From Bifidobacterium mizhiense (lineage in GTDB: Bacteria > Actinomycetota > Actinomycetes > Actinomycetales > Bifidobacteriaceae): 64,000 nucleotides of DNA. The notes below the pieces were generated by a model that was not told the DNA's origin, did no database searches, and saw only the letters and a list, made by a program, of their open reading frames with translations. Each line of letters begins with the position of its first letter. Position 1 is the first letter of the stretch. A program made the translations under genes and the position numbers. The stretch spans positions 372,001 through 436,000 of the forward strand of contig NZ_BPWE01000001.1 of NCBI RefSeq assembly GCF_020884755.1, in the 5' to 3' direction. This document shows, piece by piece, positions 12,307 through 21,060 of the stretch.

Positions 12307-13281
12307 TCAGGCGTTCAGCCCGGCCATCATGACCTTGTTGACCTTCTCGGTCTCCTGACGGGTCTGCGGATCCTCGCCATCCTTGCCGTCCTTGGCCCCC
12401 GATCCGGCCAGGGGCTGCGAATCAAAGCCCTTGCCGTAGTGCTTCTCCAGCTGGGCCTGGATGACCATCAGCACAGAAGTGATGACCAGGTACCAGATGC
12501 AGGCCACAATCAGCAGCGGGATGGTCTTGTAGATGCGGTTGGCGATGGCATTGGTGGCGAACTGGAGCTCCAGGGTGAAGGGCACGGCAAGAGCCAGGGA
12601 TGTAGTCTTGAGCATGCCGATGGTCTCATTGCCGGTAGGCGGCACGATGATGCGCATGGCCTGAGGCAGAACAATCCGCCTCATGATCATGGCGGGCGGC
12701 ATGCCCAGGGCCTTGGCGGCCTCTTCCTGGCCAGGGTCTACGGCCTCGATGCCGGCACGGACGATTTCGGAAAGGTAGGCAGCCTCGTTCAGTCCCAGGC
12801 CCAGAACCGTGGCCACGGTGGCGTTGAGCACGGTCTTGGTGTCGACGCTCCAGAACTCGGGCCCGAAGGGAATGCCAATGGCCAGCTTGGGAATCAGCAC
12901 GGAAAGCAGACCCCAGAAGACCAGCTGGGTATATACAGGAGTGCCGCGGAAGAACCAGATGAAGAACCAGCTGACCCAGCGCAGGACCGGATTGGACGAC
13001 TTGCGCATCACTGCTAGGATGATGGCCAGAATTGTGGCCAGAACCATGGCGTAGACAGTCAGCAGAAGAGTCCACTTGATGCCATCCAGGACATGTTCGT
13101 TAAAGAGGTACTTCCAGACCGTAGGCCAATCAAAGTTGGGATTGGTCACCATGCCGTGGATCAACATGGCCACGAAAATGGCCACGATGACGGCAGCCAC
13201 AATCGGCCCCGGCTTGCGTACCGGCCTGGCCTCTATTCTGCCGGGGATCTGAATCTGGTCCGTCCCCTTCTTGGTATGCAT
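12307..13281 (-). CDS. Polar amino-acid ABC transporter permease
   Basis: The membrane subunit of the amino-acid importer, 324 residues. It has the HisM/GlnP-type block: [35 protein letters not shown], the EAA loop [23 protein letters not shown] (read in two pieces), and [17 protein letters not shown]. Its N- and C-terminal cytoplasmic extensions (about 25 and 45 residues) are longer than usual. Only one permease is present, so it probably forms a homodimer. It lies between the binding protein (108 bases upstream) and the ATPase (16 bases downstream). Confidence 0.9.
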   Translation of the reverse strand: MHTKKGTDQIQIPGRIEARPVRKPGPIVAAVIVAIFVAMLIHGMVTNPNFDWPTVWKYLFNEHVLDGIKWTLLLTVYAMVLATILAIILAVMRKSSNPVLRWVSWFFIWFFRGTPVYTQLVFWGLLSVLIPKLAIGIPFGPEFWSVDTKTVLNATVATVLGLGLNEAAYLSEIVRAGIEAVDPGQEEAAKALGMPPAMIMRRIVLPQAMRIIVPPTGNETIGMLKTTSLALAVPFTLELQFATNAIANRIYKTIPLLIVACIWYLVITSVLMVIQAQLEKHYGKGFDSQPLAGSGAKDGKDGEDPQTRQETEKVNKVMMAGLNA

Positions 13282-13390
13282 CTCCTGCTTCCTTCCGCAC
13301 CGCTGAACTTATTCAGGCCTAGCCTATCCAGCCGGGCCAACCGCTAGGCGCAGACCGGTTGTTGAACCGACCCGCGTCTGGAGGCTTGCC

Positions 13391-14329
13391 TCAGTCAGAG
13401 ACCGCAGGGTTGATCTCAGCCTTGTCGACCGCACCGCTCTGTACGCCCCAGTTCTTGAGGATCTTGGCGTAGGTGCCATCGTCGATCAACTTCTGAAGAG
13501 CCGCCTGGGTGGCCTCGGCCATGCCGCTGCCCTTCTTCAGGGCAGCACCTTGCAGGACGATGTCGGTATCCTTGCCCAGCTTCTCCAACTGGCCGTCGGT
13601 CTGTTTAATGGCATATCCGGTCACCTGGGAGTCGGCGTAGAAGACGTCGATCTTGCCGTTGACCACTGCCGTGGCGGCGTCAGTCTGCTGCTTGTAGGAC
13701 TGCACATCCACCGGCTTCTTGCCCTTGGCCTTGCACTCTGCCGAGATCTTGTCAGCAGCCTGCTGCTCTTCGATAGTGCCCGTCTGCACGCCGACCTTGA
13801 CGCCGCAGATGTCATCAGGATTGATCTTTGAGGGGTTGCCCTTCTTGACGGCAAAGGCCGTACCCGCCTTGAAGGTGGTGACGAAGTCGACCGACTGCAT
13901 CCGCTCCTTGGTGATGGTGAAGCTGGAGATACCCGCGTCGTACTTGCTGCCGATGGCGGGGATGATGGTATCGAAGGAGGCACTGACCATCTCCCCCTTG
14001 AGCCCCATCACCTTGGCAATGGCGTTCGACAGGTCCACGTCATAGCCAATCGGTGTCTTTCCGTCCTCATTCATGAATTCACCCGGAGCGTACGAGGTCT
14101 CCATGCCCACGGTCAACTTGCCGTCCTTGGAAACCGACTCAGGCACCTTGGCCGCGATGGCCGGATCCTTCTTGATGCCGCTGACGTCAAAAGCCGCCGG
14201 ATGGGAACTTGTTGTGGCCTTACCCGATGCACTGCTGTTGTCCGCCTCGTCGGTAGTTCCGCAGGCCCCGATGGAGGCCAGCAGGGCGACACTCAGAGCC
14301 GCCGTCAGCATCGCCTTGATCTTGCCCAT
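13391..14329 (-). CDS. Polar amino-acid ABC transporter substrate-binding lipoprotein
   Basis: The extracellular receptor of the importer, 312 residues. A lipoprotein signal ends in LLASIGAC, placing the lipidated cysteine at residue 23. The mature part is a SBP_bac_3 protein (GKLTVGMETSYAPGEF, PIGYDVDLSNAIAKVMG, SFTITKERMQSVDFV). The ATG at 14329 is chosen over upstream starts because GAGGAG lies 5 bases before it and the signal peptide then begins correctly. ArgR-like boxes upstream point to a basic amino acid, possibly arginine, as ligand. Confidence 0.92.
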   Translation of the reverse strand: MGKIKAMLTAALSVALLASIGACGTTDEADNSSASGKATTSSHPAAFDVSGIKKDPAIAAKVPESVSKDGKLTVGMETSYAPGEFMNEDGKTPIGYDVDLSNAIAKVMGLKGEMVSASFDTIIPAIGSKYDAGISSFTITKERMQSVDFVTTFKAGTAFAVKKGNPSKINPDDICGVKVGVQTGTIEEQQAADKISAECKAKGKKPVDVQSYKQQTDAATAVVNGKIDVFYADSQVTGYAIKQTDGQLEKLGKDTDIVLQGAALKKGSGMAEATQAALQKLIDDGTYAKILKNWGVQSGAVDKAEINPAVSD

Positions 14330-14382
14330 GTCTTCTCCTCTTCCGGACCGCCCCGAGGCGACCCTCCGTATCCCTTGATTGA

Positions 14383-14400
14383 CATGCACTATTATGCACA
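14383..14400 (-). promoter_or_regulatory. ArgR-like operator (ARG box), proximal copy
   Basis: On the minus strand the box reads TGTGCATAATAGTGCATG. It resembles the known ARG box pattern (CATGAATAAAAATKCAAK in Bacillus subtilis) and aligns with the neighbouring copy 20 bases upstream. It sits 54 bases before the start codon of the amino-acid binding protein gene. CATAAT within it could also serve as a -10 element, so ArgR binding would overlap the promoter. Confidence 0.5.
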
Positions 14401-14402
14401 CA

Positions 14403-14420
14403 TTTGTATTTTTATGCATC
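14403..14420 (-). promoter_or_regulatory. ArgR-like operator (ARG box), distal copy
   Basis: On the minus strand the box reads GATGCATAAAAATACAAA and agrees with the B. subtilis ARG box consensus at 14 of 18 positions by eye. It is separated from the proximal box by two bases, close to the short spacing known for paired ARG boxes bound by one ArgR hexamer. No argR gene is in the window. Confidence 0.5.
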
Positions 14421-14618
14421 CAGCTAACCAATGATCTTCAAGCATGGTTTGCTCTTCAGGACGGATTTTGGCTCTAATGCAAGCTTCAGAAGCTTATAGA
14501 ACACTGCCGGACGCCTTAGCTCCGGGCGTGTCGACCTGCATAGTGCAAGGCAATATCAGGAGTCAGTTGTCCCTATCCAAGAATCATCTGAGAATCGGAA
14601 AGTGCATCAGCACGTGTT

Positions 14619-15095
14619 TCAGCCCCGACGGTTCCGATAGCGCATGGCCCGTTGGGCCTCACGGCGGTCCTGCTCCTCCCGCAGGGACTGACGCTTGTCA
14701 TACTCGCGCTTGCCCCTTGCCACGGCGATCTCCACCTTGACTCTGCCATCCTTGAAATACAGACTCAGGGGGACAATGGTGTAGCCCTTGGCCTGAATCT
14801 GCCGCTCCAGGCGAATGATCTGCTTGGCATGCAGAAGCAGTTTGCGCTTGCGCTTGGGGGCATGGTTGTTCCAGGTGCCGTTGAGATATTCGGGGATATT
14901 CGCGTTCTCCAGCCAGACCTCGTGCCGACGATCGATACTAACGAATGACTCAGCCAGGGAGGCCCGCCCTTCGCGCAAGGACTTGACTTCAGTCCCGGTC
15001 AGGGCGATGCCGGCCTCATACCGATCCTCGATCTGGTAGTCATGCCGGGCCCTGCGATTCTGGGCAATCATCGACGTGCCAGTCTCCTTAGCCAT
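14619..15095 (-). CDS. smpB: SsrA-binding protein
   Basis: Binds tmRNA and delivers it to stalled ribosomes for trans-translation. The 158 residues show the family core: NRRARHDYQIEDRYEAGIAL followed by LTGTEVKSLREGRASL, then RKRKLLLHAKQI and the basic C-terminal tail (KREYDKRQSLREEQDRREAQR) that enters the decoding site. It is downstream of ftsE-ftsX and the CHAP hydrolase, a common actinobacterial order. I looked for the tmRNA gene ssrA in the flanking gaps and did not find it. Confidence 0.95.
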   Translation of the reverse strand: MAKETGTSMIAQNRRARHDYQIEDRYEAGIALTGTEVKSLREGRASLAESFVSIDRRHEVWLENANIPEYLNGTWNNHAPKRKRKLLLHAKQIIRLERQIQAKGYTIVPLSLYFKDGRVKVEIAVARGKREYDKRQSLREEQDRREAQRAMRYRNRRG

Positions 15096-15188
15096 GATGT
15101 CCTCCTCCGGACCATGCCGATCATGTCGCCTGGTAGGCCGGACGGCTAGGAGTGGCGTCCCAGGTGGCGGACCTGGTCCGCTTCGATG

Positions 15189-16577
15189 TCAGTAATGAAT
15201 GTACTGGTAGTTGCCAGCCCCGTAAACCGTCTCATAGGCAGGGAATGAGGCAAATCCGGTGCCTCCTTCGGAGATGAGCACAGACCCGTCCCCATTGACC
15301 CGCTCGACCACGGCCACATGGCCATAGGTCCAGTCGGCGTTCCAGTAACCGACCCGCTGACCACGGGCGAAGACCATGGCGGCTCCGACGTGCGGAGTGT
15401 TATTGACCAGGTAGCCCAGACTACGTGCAGTGTTGGCCCAGTCAGCTCCGTTACCCATATAAGATCCCACAGGCAGGGACAGCTGCGAGCGGCGGATATA
15501 GGCCCAGAGCGTGCACTGACGGGCGGGGTAAGCACTGCCGCCCACCGAGTTGCCGGTAGGATGGCCGTAGCAGAACCCAGAGCCCTCAGGACAGCTGCCA
15601 GGTACCCCATAATTCATACCGGAGGCACCTCCACCGCCTCCGTTGCTCGGCGGAGAAGGGCGCGGAGACGGCGATGGTGCAGAACCACCACCGCCAACCT
15701 GCTGGGCGCCACCGGCATGAGGATCGGCCCCGCCGCCGGCATTGCCTGTGTTGAGGGAATCGATCATAGACTCGGTGGCCACGATATCAGCGGCCTCACG
15801 GGCTGACTGAGTGGTCAGGGCAGCCTTCTGCCCCTCAAGCTGCTTGCGTGCTGCGGTTCCCTGATCGCGCAGGGCCTGCAGACTGTCCTGTTTGGCCTGC
15901 GCCGCAGCTGCCGCCTGCTGGGCCGCCGCCTGCTGCTGATCGGCCTTAGCCTTCAAGGTGCTGATCTGCTCCTCAATGGCCTCGAGACGCTGCTTACGAT
16001 TCATGGACGAATTGAGGGTGTTGGCGGCATCATTGGCCGTGTTGGCCTCGGATCGGGTCACGGCTGCGTCAGACTGCATCTTGTCCACAAAGTCCTTGGT
16101 GCTGGAGGACTTGGTCACCACGTCCATGACCTGGGAAGCCTCAGAGCCATGGAAACTCTTTCTCGCCATCTGCGCCACACCGGCCTTGGCGTCGTCATAG
16201 TCGATGCCGGTCTGACGGATCTTGGCCTCCAGGTCGGCACGATCCTTGCGGGCCGCCTGCAGTCGGTCATTGGTTGCCTGAACCAGACTGTCGGCCTGCT
16301 CGGCCTGCTGCTGAGCTTCGACGGCACTCTGCTGAGCCGCCGGGATCTGGTTGGCAGTCAGATCGTTGAGACTGAGAATCTGGTTGGCCAGCTCGCTGTT
16401 GACACCCGCCAGCTTGCTCTTCAGAGCCTCATGGCTCTGTACCTTCTGCTGATAGCTACTCCAATCGGCCCGGGCCGGTGCGGGGGCCACTGTCAACCCC
16501 AGGATCCCACCGCCCAGCATCATGGCCAACGACCCCACCAGGCCGCAGATGGCTTCCAAGTGTTTCGTACGATTCAT
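15189..16577 (-). CDS. Secreted CHAP-domain peptidoglycan hydrolase with N-terminal coiled coil (PcsB-like architecture)
   Basis: Predicted to cleave cell-wall peptide bonds at division. The protein is 462 residues from the ATG at 16577 (GAGGA 7 bases upstream; a TTG two codons earlier is too close to the site). A signal peptide ends near APAPARA. Residues about 40-275 are Ala/Gln-rich coiled coil, then a Gly/Pro/Ser linker (about 280-320). The CHAP domain follows, with catalytic Cys355 in ARQCTLWAY and His419 in YGHVAVVE. It follows ftsX by 87 bases, suggesting the coiled coil is the FtsEX contact, as known for PcsB and RipC-type enzymes. Confidence 0.88.
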   Translation of the reverse strand: MNRTKHLEAICGLVGSLAMMLGGGILGLTVAPAPARADWSSYQQKVQSHEALKSKLAGVNSELANQILSLNDLTANQIPAAQQSAVEAQQQAEQADSLVQATNDRLQAARKDRADLEAKIRQTGIDYDDAKAGVAQMARKSFHGSEASQVMDVVTKSSSTKDFVDKMQSDAAVTRSEANTANDAANTLNSSMNRKQRLEAIEEQISTLKAKADQQQAAAQQAAAAAQAKQDSLQALRDQGTAARKQLEGQKAALTTQSAREAADIVATESMIDSLNTGNAGGGADPHAGGAQQVGGGGSAPSPSPRPSPPSNGGGGGASGMNYGVPGSCPEGSGFCYGHPTGNSVGGSAYPARQCTLWAYIRRSQLSLPVGSYMGNGADWANTARSLGYLVNNTPHVGAAMVFARGQRVGYWNADWTYGHVAVVERVNGDGSVLISEGGTGFASFPAYETVYGAGNYQYIHY

Positions 16578-16664
16578 GGTCAAGTCCTCACTATCACTTA
16601 TCCATGCTAGTCATCATTATGGCAGAGTTCGTACCCATAAGATCGATCGGCCCGTCGCCGCGGA

Positions 16665-17588
16665 TCAGGTCCGCAGATACCGCCGCAGGGAGATGGAAGA
16701 GGCCAATGCGGACAAGAGCATGGCCCCCAGGATCAGCGCCGGGGCCATGAGCAGGACCGTGGACTGATCCACGTAGGGCATCCACTGGACCGTACGGGCC
16801 AGCCAATCCGTGATGAAAAGCTTGACGATGGCGCTCAGAGCGCCGACAGCCAGAAGAGATCCCAGCAAGGATGCCACCACACCCTCCAGGATGAAGGGCA
16901 GTCGTATGGTCCAGTTGGAGGCTCCCACCAGTCTCATGATCTCGGTCTCGTTGCGACGCGAGGCTGCGCTCATCCTGATGGTGGTGCCAGTCAGCAGGAT
17001 GGCCACGATCACCATGACTACGGCCAGAACCAAGGTGACTGCCGTAGCCCTGTTGAGGATCTTGAAGACCGGGTCGAATATCTGACGCTGGTCGGACACC
17101 TCCTCTACGCCGTCACGTCCTGACAGCACCTCGGAGACCACCTGATACTTGGTTGGATCCTTGAGTTTGAGACGCAGGGAGGCCTGCATGTCCGCTGCGG
17201 TCATGGTCCTTCCCTCGTATGTGCCGTTGGGGTACTGCTTGAGGAAGGTGTTCTTGAAGAAGTCCTCCCGGCTCTGGTAGGTGATTTTTGCCACAGAGTC
17301 GCGCAGCTCGGTATTGATGGTGTTCTCCAGCTTGACGATCTCGTCGTTGGTGGGCGCCTTGCCGGTCGCGCAGGATGCCGCCTGGCTGGCGCCGTCCGGG
17401 CACAGCCAGACCACCACCTCTACTTGGTCGTACCAGTCCTCCTTGGCCTTGCTGATCTGGGCCTGCATAAGGCCCGATGCGCCGATGAAGAGGAAGGAGA
17501 TGAAAGTGACCAGCATGACCGAGAGGATCATGGACCCGTTGCGCCGCAGGTTGTCCCAGGTGCTGGAAAGGATGAACCGCAGTCTCAT
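16665..17588 (-). CDS. ftsX: Cell division protein FtsX
   Basis: Membrane partner of FtsE; transmits ATP hydrolysis to an extracellular peptidoglycan hydrolase during division. The 307 residues begin MRLRFILSSTWDNLRRNGSM followed by the first membrane helix, then an extracellular domain of about 135 residues, and three C-terminal helices with the conserved RNETEIMRLVGASNW segment. The topology is standard for FtsX. The ATG overlaps the ftsE stop by 4 bases, so the two are translationally coupled. The neighbouring CHAP hydrolase is the likely target. Confidence 0.95.
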   Translation of the reverse strand: MRLRFILSSTWDNLRRNGSMILSVMLVTFISFLFIGASGLMQAQISKAKEDWYDQVEVVVWLCPDGASQAASCATGKAPTNDEIVKLENTINTELRDSVAKITYQSREDFFKNTFLKQYPNGTYEGRTMTAADMQASLRLKLKDPTKYQVVSEVLSGRDGVEEVSDQRQIFDPVFKILNRATAVTLVLAVVMVIVAILLTGTTIRMSAASRRNETEIMRLVGASNWTIRLPFILEGVVASLLGSLLAVGALSAIVKLFITDWLARTVQWMPYVDQSTVLLMAPALILGAMLLSALASSISLRRYLRT

Positions 17589-19444
17589 CGTGCCGCCTTC
17601 TTCTTGTCATGATGCTCATCCCGAGCCTGTGCGTCGCTCTTTTGTTGGGACTTCCTGGCCGCCTTGGGGGCTTCAGGTGGAGCGGGCGGAGCCGGCGGTG
17701 CCTCCATGGACTCGGCATCGTAAGACTCGACATCATGATCGATTTCGCCGGTCGAGTCCTTTTTACTGGTCCTGCTCTTGCTGGAGGCTTGCTTTGAGGA
17801 TTGCGCGTCGTCCTGCTTCATTTGAGCCGTAGCCTGACCGGATTTGCCGGTCGGTTCGGATGAGCTGGAAACATCGGGCCGCGGAGGCTGATCGGGCTTC
17901 TTGAACTGTTGTTCACGATCGGCAGCCTCAGCGGAGGTTTCCTTCAACGGTTGGCGGCCCTTGACCTTGTCATCTTGCTTGGACCCCCTTTGATCGCGGT
18001 CATGATTGTGATCATCATGCGCAAGACCCTTGCGGTCACTACCTGGTTTCCTATCCTGCTCGTGACTGCTCGAATCTTCGGACCGCCGATCCTGGGACCT
18101 GCTTTCTGCGGTCGACTTGGGCCGAACAGTATCCGAACCACGAGCGGACTTCCGAGATTTCCGGGTGACTGCAGGTTCTGCTGGTTCTGCCTGGGGGCGA
18201 TTCCCGGATTCGGCCCGATCGGTTCCTGCCTTGCCCTGGTCTTTGTCACTGGAACCTTCATGCGACTGACCGGGTGAATCCTGGCTGCCCTGGGACACCG
18301 GCACAGGTCTGCGGAACCGTTCGTCAGGGTCAGAGTCGGTCTTCCCCTCGGACTGCCCCGCAGAGGCGCCTTCATGCTGACTGGAATCTTCCTGCGCAGA
18401 CTCAAGGCTGCCCAGGCCCTTCCCCCAGGTAAGGGTGTCCTCCACCGAGGTGAAGACCTGCCCATAACGTCCTGTTCTCCCCGAATGCATGGACTTGGCC
18501 AGCCGTGCGATTCCCTCGTCGCCATACTGGCCCTGGTCGACGGCCTGTGCCGCCGCCTGGACCACCTGCTTGGCCCCCTTGGTCCCATCCGCGATGGGCT
18601 CGGTAGCCGGACTATTCCCATCCTGGACGACAACCTGCACCGGACGGCGCCCTCCAACTCCAACCTCACGAGCACGATCCAGGGCATCGCCGTCAGCGGG
18701 ATCCCCGATGGCATGATGAGCGCGCGCCGCAACCTCGGCATCAGGGAAGAAGCGCGAAGAATCGTAGGAGCCGTGGGCCTCGTCGCGCATGATCCGGCCC
18801 GTATGCAGCTCCACCACCCGCTTGCGCATGGAGTTGACGATCTCCTCGTTGTGAGTGGCCATGACCACGGTGGTGCCGGTCCTGTTGATGGCGTCCAGAA
18901 CCTCCATAATGCCCAGGGAGGTTGTGGGATCAAGATTGCCGGTGGGCTCGTCAGCCAGCAGGATTTCCGGGTTATTGACGTAGGCGCGGGCCAAAGCCAC
19001 CCTTTGAGCCTCGCCGCCGGAAAGCTCATGGGGGTAATTTTGCTCCTTGCCCGTCAGCCCCACGGTCTTGAGCACCTGAGGAACCAGGGTTTTGATGGTG
19101 GACCGACGAGCGCCGATGACTTCCAGCGTGAAGGCCACATTCTGCCATACGGTCTTGTTATTGAGCAGCTTGTAATCCTGGAACACAAAACCAATGGAGC
19201 GCCGATATCCGGGAATTTCACGATTGCGCAGACGTCGCAGGTCGTTGCCGGCCACGCGAATCTCCCCCTCGGTGGCCTCCTCCTCGCGCAGAAGCAGGCG
19301 GAGCAGGGTGGTCTTGCCCGACCCGCTGGCGCCCACAAGGAAGACAAAATCCCCACGATCGACATCCAGGCTGATGTCATCCAAGGCGGGACGGGACCCC
19401 TTGGGGTAGATCTTGGTCACGTCCTTGAGCGAAATCAACGCCAT
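17585..19444 (-). CDS. ftsE: Cell division ATP-binding protein FtsE with very long C-terminal tail
   Basis: The ATPase of the FtsEX complex. The first 230 or so residues are normal FtsE: Walker A GASGSGKTT at 38-46, VFQDYKLL Q-loop, LSGGEAQRVALARA signature and LLADEPTGNLD Walker B. About 390 more residues follow, where FtsE usually ends. The tail has a semi-conserved-looking part (YGDEGIARLAKSMHSGRTG) and then a long Ser/Asp/Lys/Gln/Pro-rich, probably disordered stretch ending in a basic tip. The ATG at 19444 is used because GGAGAG lies 3 bases upstream and it starts the conserved MALISLKDVTK; upstream in-frame starts add unrelated sequence. Confidence 0.93.
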   Translation of the reverse strand: MALISLKDVTKIYPKGSRPALDDISLDVDRGDFVFLVGASGSGKTTLLRLLLREEEATEGEIRVAGNDLRRLRNREIPGYRRSIGFVFQDYKLLNNKTVWQNVAFTLEVIGARRSTIKTLVPQVLKTVGLTGKEQNYPHELSGGEAQRVALARAYVNNPEILLADEPTGNLDPTTSLGIMEVLDAINRTGTTVVMATHNEEIVNSMRKRVVELHTGRIMRDEAHGSYDSSRFFPDAEVAARAHHAIGDPADGDALDRAREVGVGGRRPVQVVVQDGNSPATEPIADGTKGAKQVVQAAAQAVDQGQYGDEGIARLAKSMHSGRTGRYGQVFTSVEDTLTWGKGLGSLESAQEDSSQHEGASAGQSEGKTDSDPDERFRRPVPVSQGSQDSPGQSHEGSSDKDQGKAGTDRAESGNRPQAEPAEPAVTRKSRKSARGSDTVRPKSTAESRSQDRRSEDSSSHEQDRKPGSDRKGLAHDDHNHDRDQRGSKQDDKVKGRQPLKETSAEAADREQQFKKPDQPPRPDVSSSSEPTGKSGQATAQMKQDDAQSSKQASSKSRTSKKDSTGEIDHDVESYDAESMEAPPAPPAPPEAPKAARKSQQKSDAQARDEHHDKKKAAR

Positions 19445-19541
19445 TGACTCTCCGTTCCTCGGTATTCCCCTACAGAGGCTATCAACAAGACCGACACTAC
19501 ACACTCATGAAACACCGACCCGGATGAGGCCGAGTACAGGT

Positions 19542-20675
19542 TTATTTGCTGGCTTCCTCCTCACGGGCCTGAACCCGCTGCTGATGCCGCCAACGGATAC
19601 CTGCCTCTATGAAGGCATCGATGTTGCCGTCGAAAACGCCCTGGGTATCCGAGGTCTCGTATCCGGTACGCAGGTCCTTGACCATCTGGTAGGGATGCAG
19701 CACATATGAGCGCATCTGATCCCCCCAGCTGGCCTTGATGTCGCCGGCCAGCTCCTTCTTCTTCTTGGCCTCCTCTTCGTGCCGCAGAACCAGTAGTCTG
19801 GACTGCAAAACGGCCATAGCAGCCGCACGGTTCTGGATCTGGCTGCGCTCATCCTGCATGGTGACCACAATGTTGGTCGGCAAATGGGTGATACGCACGG
19901 CCGAATAGGTGGTATTGACACCCTGACCGCCGGGGCCGGAAGAGCAGTAGGTGTCCACTCGGATATCCGAGTCGGGGATGTCGATGTGGTCAGTGGGTTC
20001 CACCAGAGGGATGACCTCGACAGCGGCGAAGGAAGTCTGCCGCCTGCCCTGGTTGTCAAAGGGCGAAATCCTCACCAGACGGTGAGTGCCACCCTCCACA
20101 GACAGCCGACCGTAAGCATAGGGGGCATCCACCTGGAAGGTGGCCGACTTGATGCCGGCCTCCTCTGCGTAGGAGGTGTCCATGACCTTGGTGGAGAAGC
20201 CGTGCCGCTCAGCCCACCTCATATACATGCGCAGGAGCATCTGGGCCCAGTCGGCCGCGTCCACCCCGCCGGCACCAGAACGAATGGTGACCACGGCGGC
20301 GCGCTCGTCGTACTCCCCGTCCAGCAGGGTCTGGATCTCCATGTCAGCCAGGTCGGACCTCAACGAGTCGATCTCCTTGCGGGCCTCCACCAGGGTGTCC
20401 TGGTCATGCTCCTCCTGGCCCAACTCCTCCAGAGCCTGGACATCCTCCAGCCGGGAGGATGCGGATTCCAGATGCTTGAGCTGGGATTGCAGGGCTGAGA
20501 GCCTGCTGGTCACCTTCTGAGCATTCTCCTGATCATCCCAGAGTCCGGGCGCACTGGCCTGACGCTCCAGATCCGCAATCCGCGAGCGCAAACCCTCCGG
20601 GTCCAGCGCCTTGGAGATCATCTCGTACTTGGCCTTGGCCTGCTCCAATGCTTGAGCAAAATCCATCTCTGCCAT
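19542..20675 (-). CDS. prfB: Peptide chain release factor 2
   Basis: Recognises UGA and UAA stop codons and triggers peptide release. The 377 residues include the SPF recognition tripeptide at 204-206 ([15 protein letters not shown]) and the catalytic GGQ at 249-251, whose glutamine is methylated by PrmC, encoded at 37926-38885. The reading frame is continuous; there is no programmed frameshift of the kind found in E. coli prfB. It is followed by ftsE 97 bases downstream, the usual order in actinobacteria. Confidence 0.96.
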   Translation of the reverse strand: MAEMDFAQALEQAKAKYEMISKALDPEGLRSRIADLERQASAPGLWDDQENAQKVTSRLSALQSQLKHLESASSRLEDVQALEELGQEEHDQDTLVEARKEIDSLRSDLADMEIQTLLDGEYDERAAVVTIRSGAGGVDAADWAQMLLRMYMRWAERHGFSTKVMDTSYAEEAGIKSATFQVDAPYAYGRLSVEGGTHRLVRISPFDNQGRRQTSFAAVEVIPLVEPTDHIDIPDSDIRVDTYCSSGPGGQGVNTTYSAVRITHLPTNIVVTMQDERSQIQNRAAAMAVLQSRLLVLRHEEEAKKKKELAGDIKASWGDQMRSYVLHPYQMVKDLRTGYETSDTQGVFDGNIDAFIEAGIRWRHQQRVQAREEEASK

Positions 20676-20782
20676 ACCGTCTCACCGCTTTCCAGACCGG
20701 CTCCACACGAGTCGGCCGCCGTCTTGATTGCCATTTGCCCGTGCCTGTGACGGCCGGATTCCCGCCGACCGGACGGATCAGG

Positions 20783-20914
20783 TCAAAGGCCGCTGAAAAT
20801 GGCGGGGATGATAAGACTGGCCAGCAAAGCCACGGCAATGACCAGGCAGACCGCCCTGGCTATATTGCGGCGCCGACGCTCCCGGCGCTCACGCTCATGA
20901 CTGTAGGCACTCAT
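20783..20914 (-). CDS. 43-residue single-span membrane peptide upstream of prfB
   Basis: A small gene not previously obvious because of its length. The product starts MSAYSHERERRERRRRNIAR, a strongly basic and charged cytoplasmic part, followed by a single hydrophobic span (AVCLVIAVALLASLIIPAIF) and SGL. The positive-inside rule predicts N-in. There is no good ribosome site, but TAAAAT lies 8 bases before the ATG, so a leaderless mRNA, common in actinobacteria, is plausible. The function is unknown. It precedes prfB by 107 bases on the same strand. Confidence 0.6.
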   Translation of the reverse strand: MSAYSHERERRERRRRNIARAVCLVIAVALLASLIIPAIFSGL

Positions 20915-21060
20915 AGTTGATAATTTTACCTATCGGCTGCGACCTGGCTGGCGACCACCCAGAGCCGACTGTCGGACGGACCGTCTGTGTTTGAGCGTCG
21001 ACCGGTTTATCCTGTAAGACAACCTATGTCAATATGACTGCACAGCCAGAAGGAGGAACG

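Noticed and set aside
14430-14618. The tmRNA gene ssrA beside smpB
   Set aside because: No tRNA-like ends or tag reading frame are visible in the gap.
19542-20675. A programmed frameshift in prfB
   Set aside because: The frame is continuous from the start codon with no in-frame UGA near codon 25.
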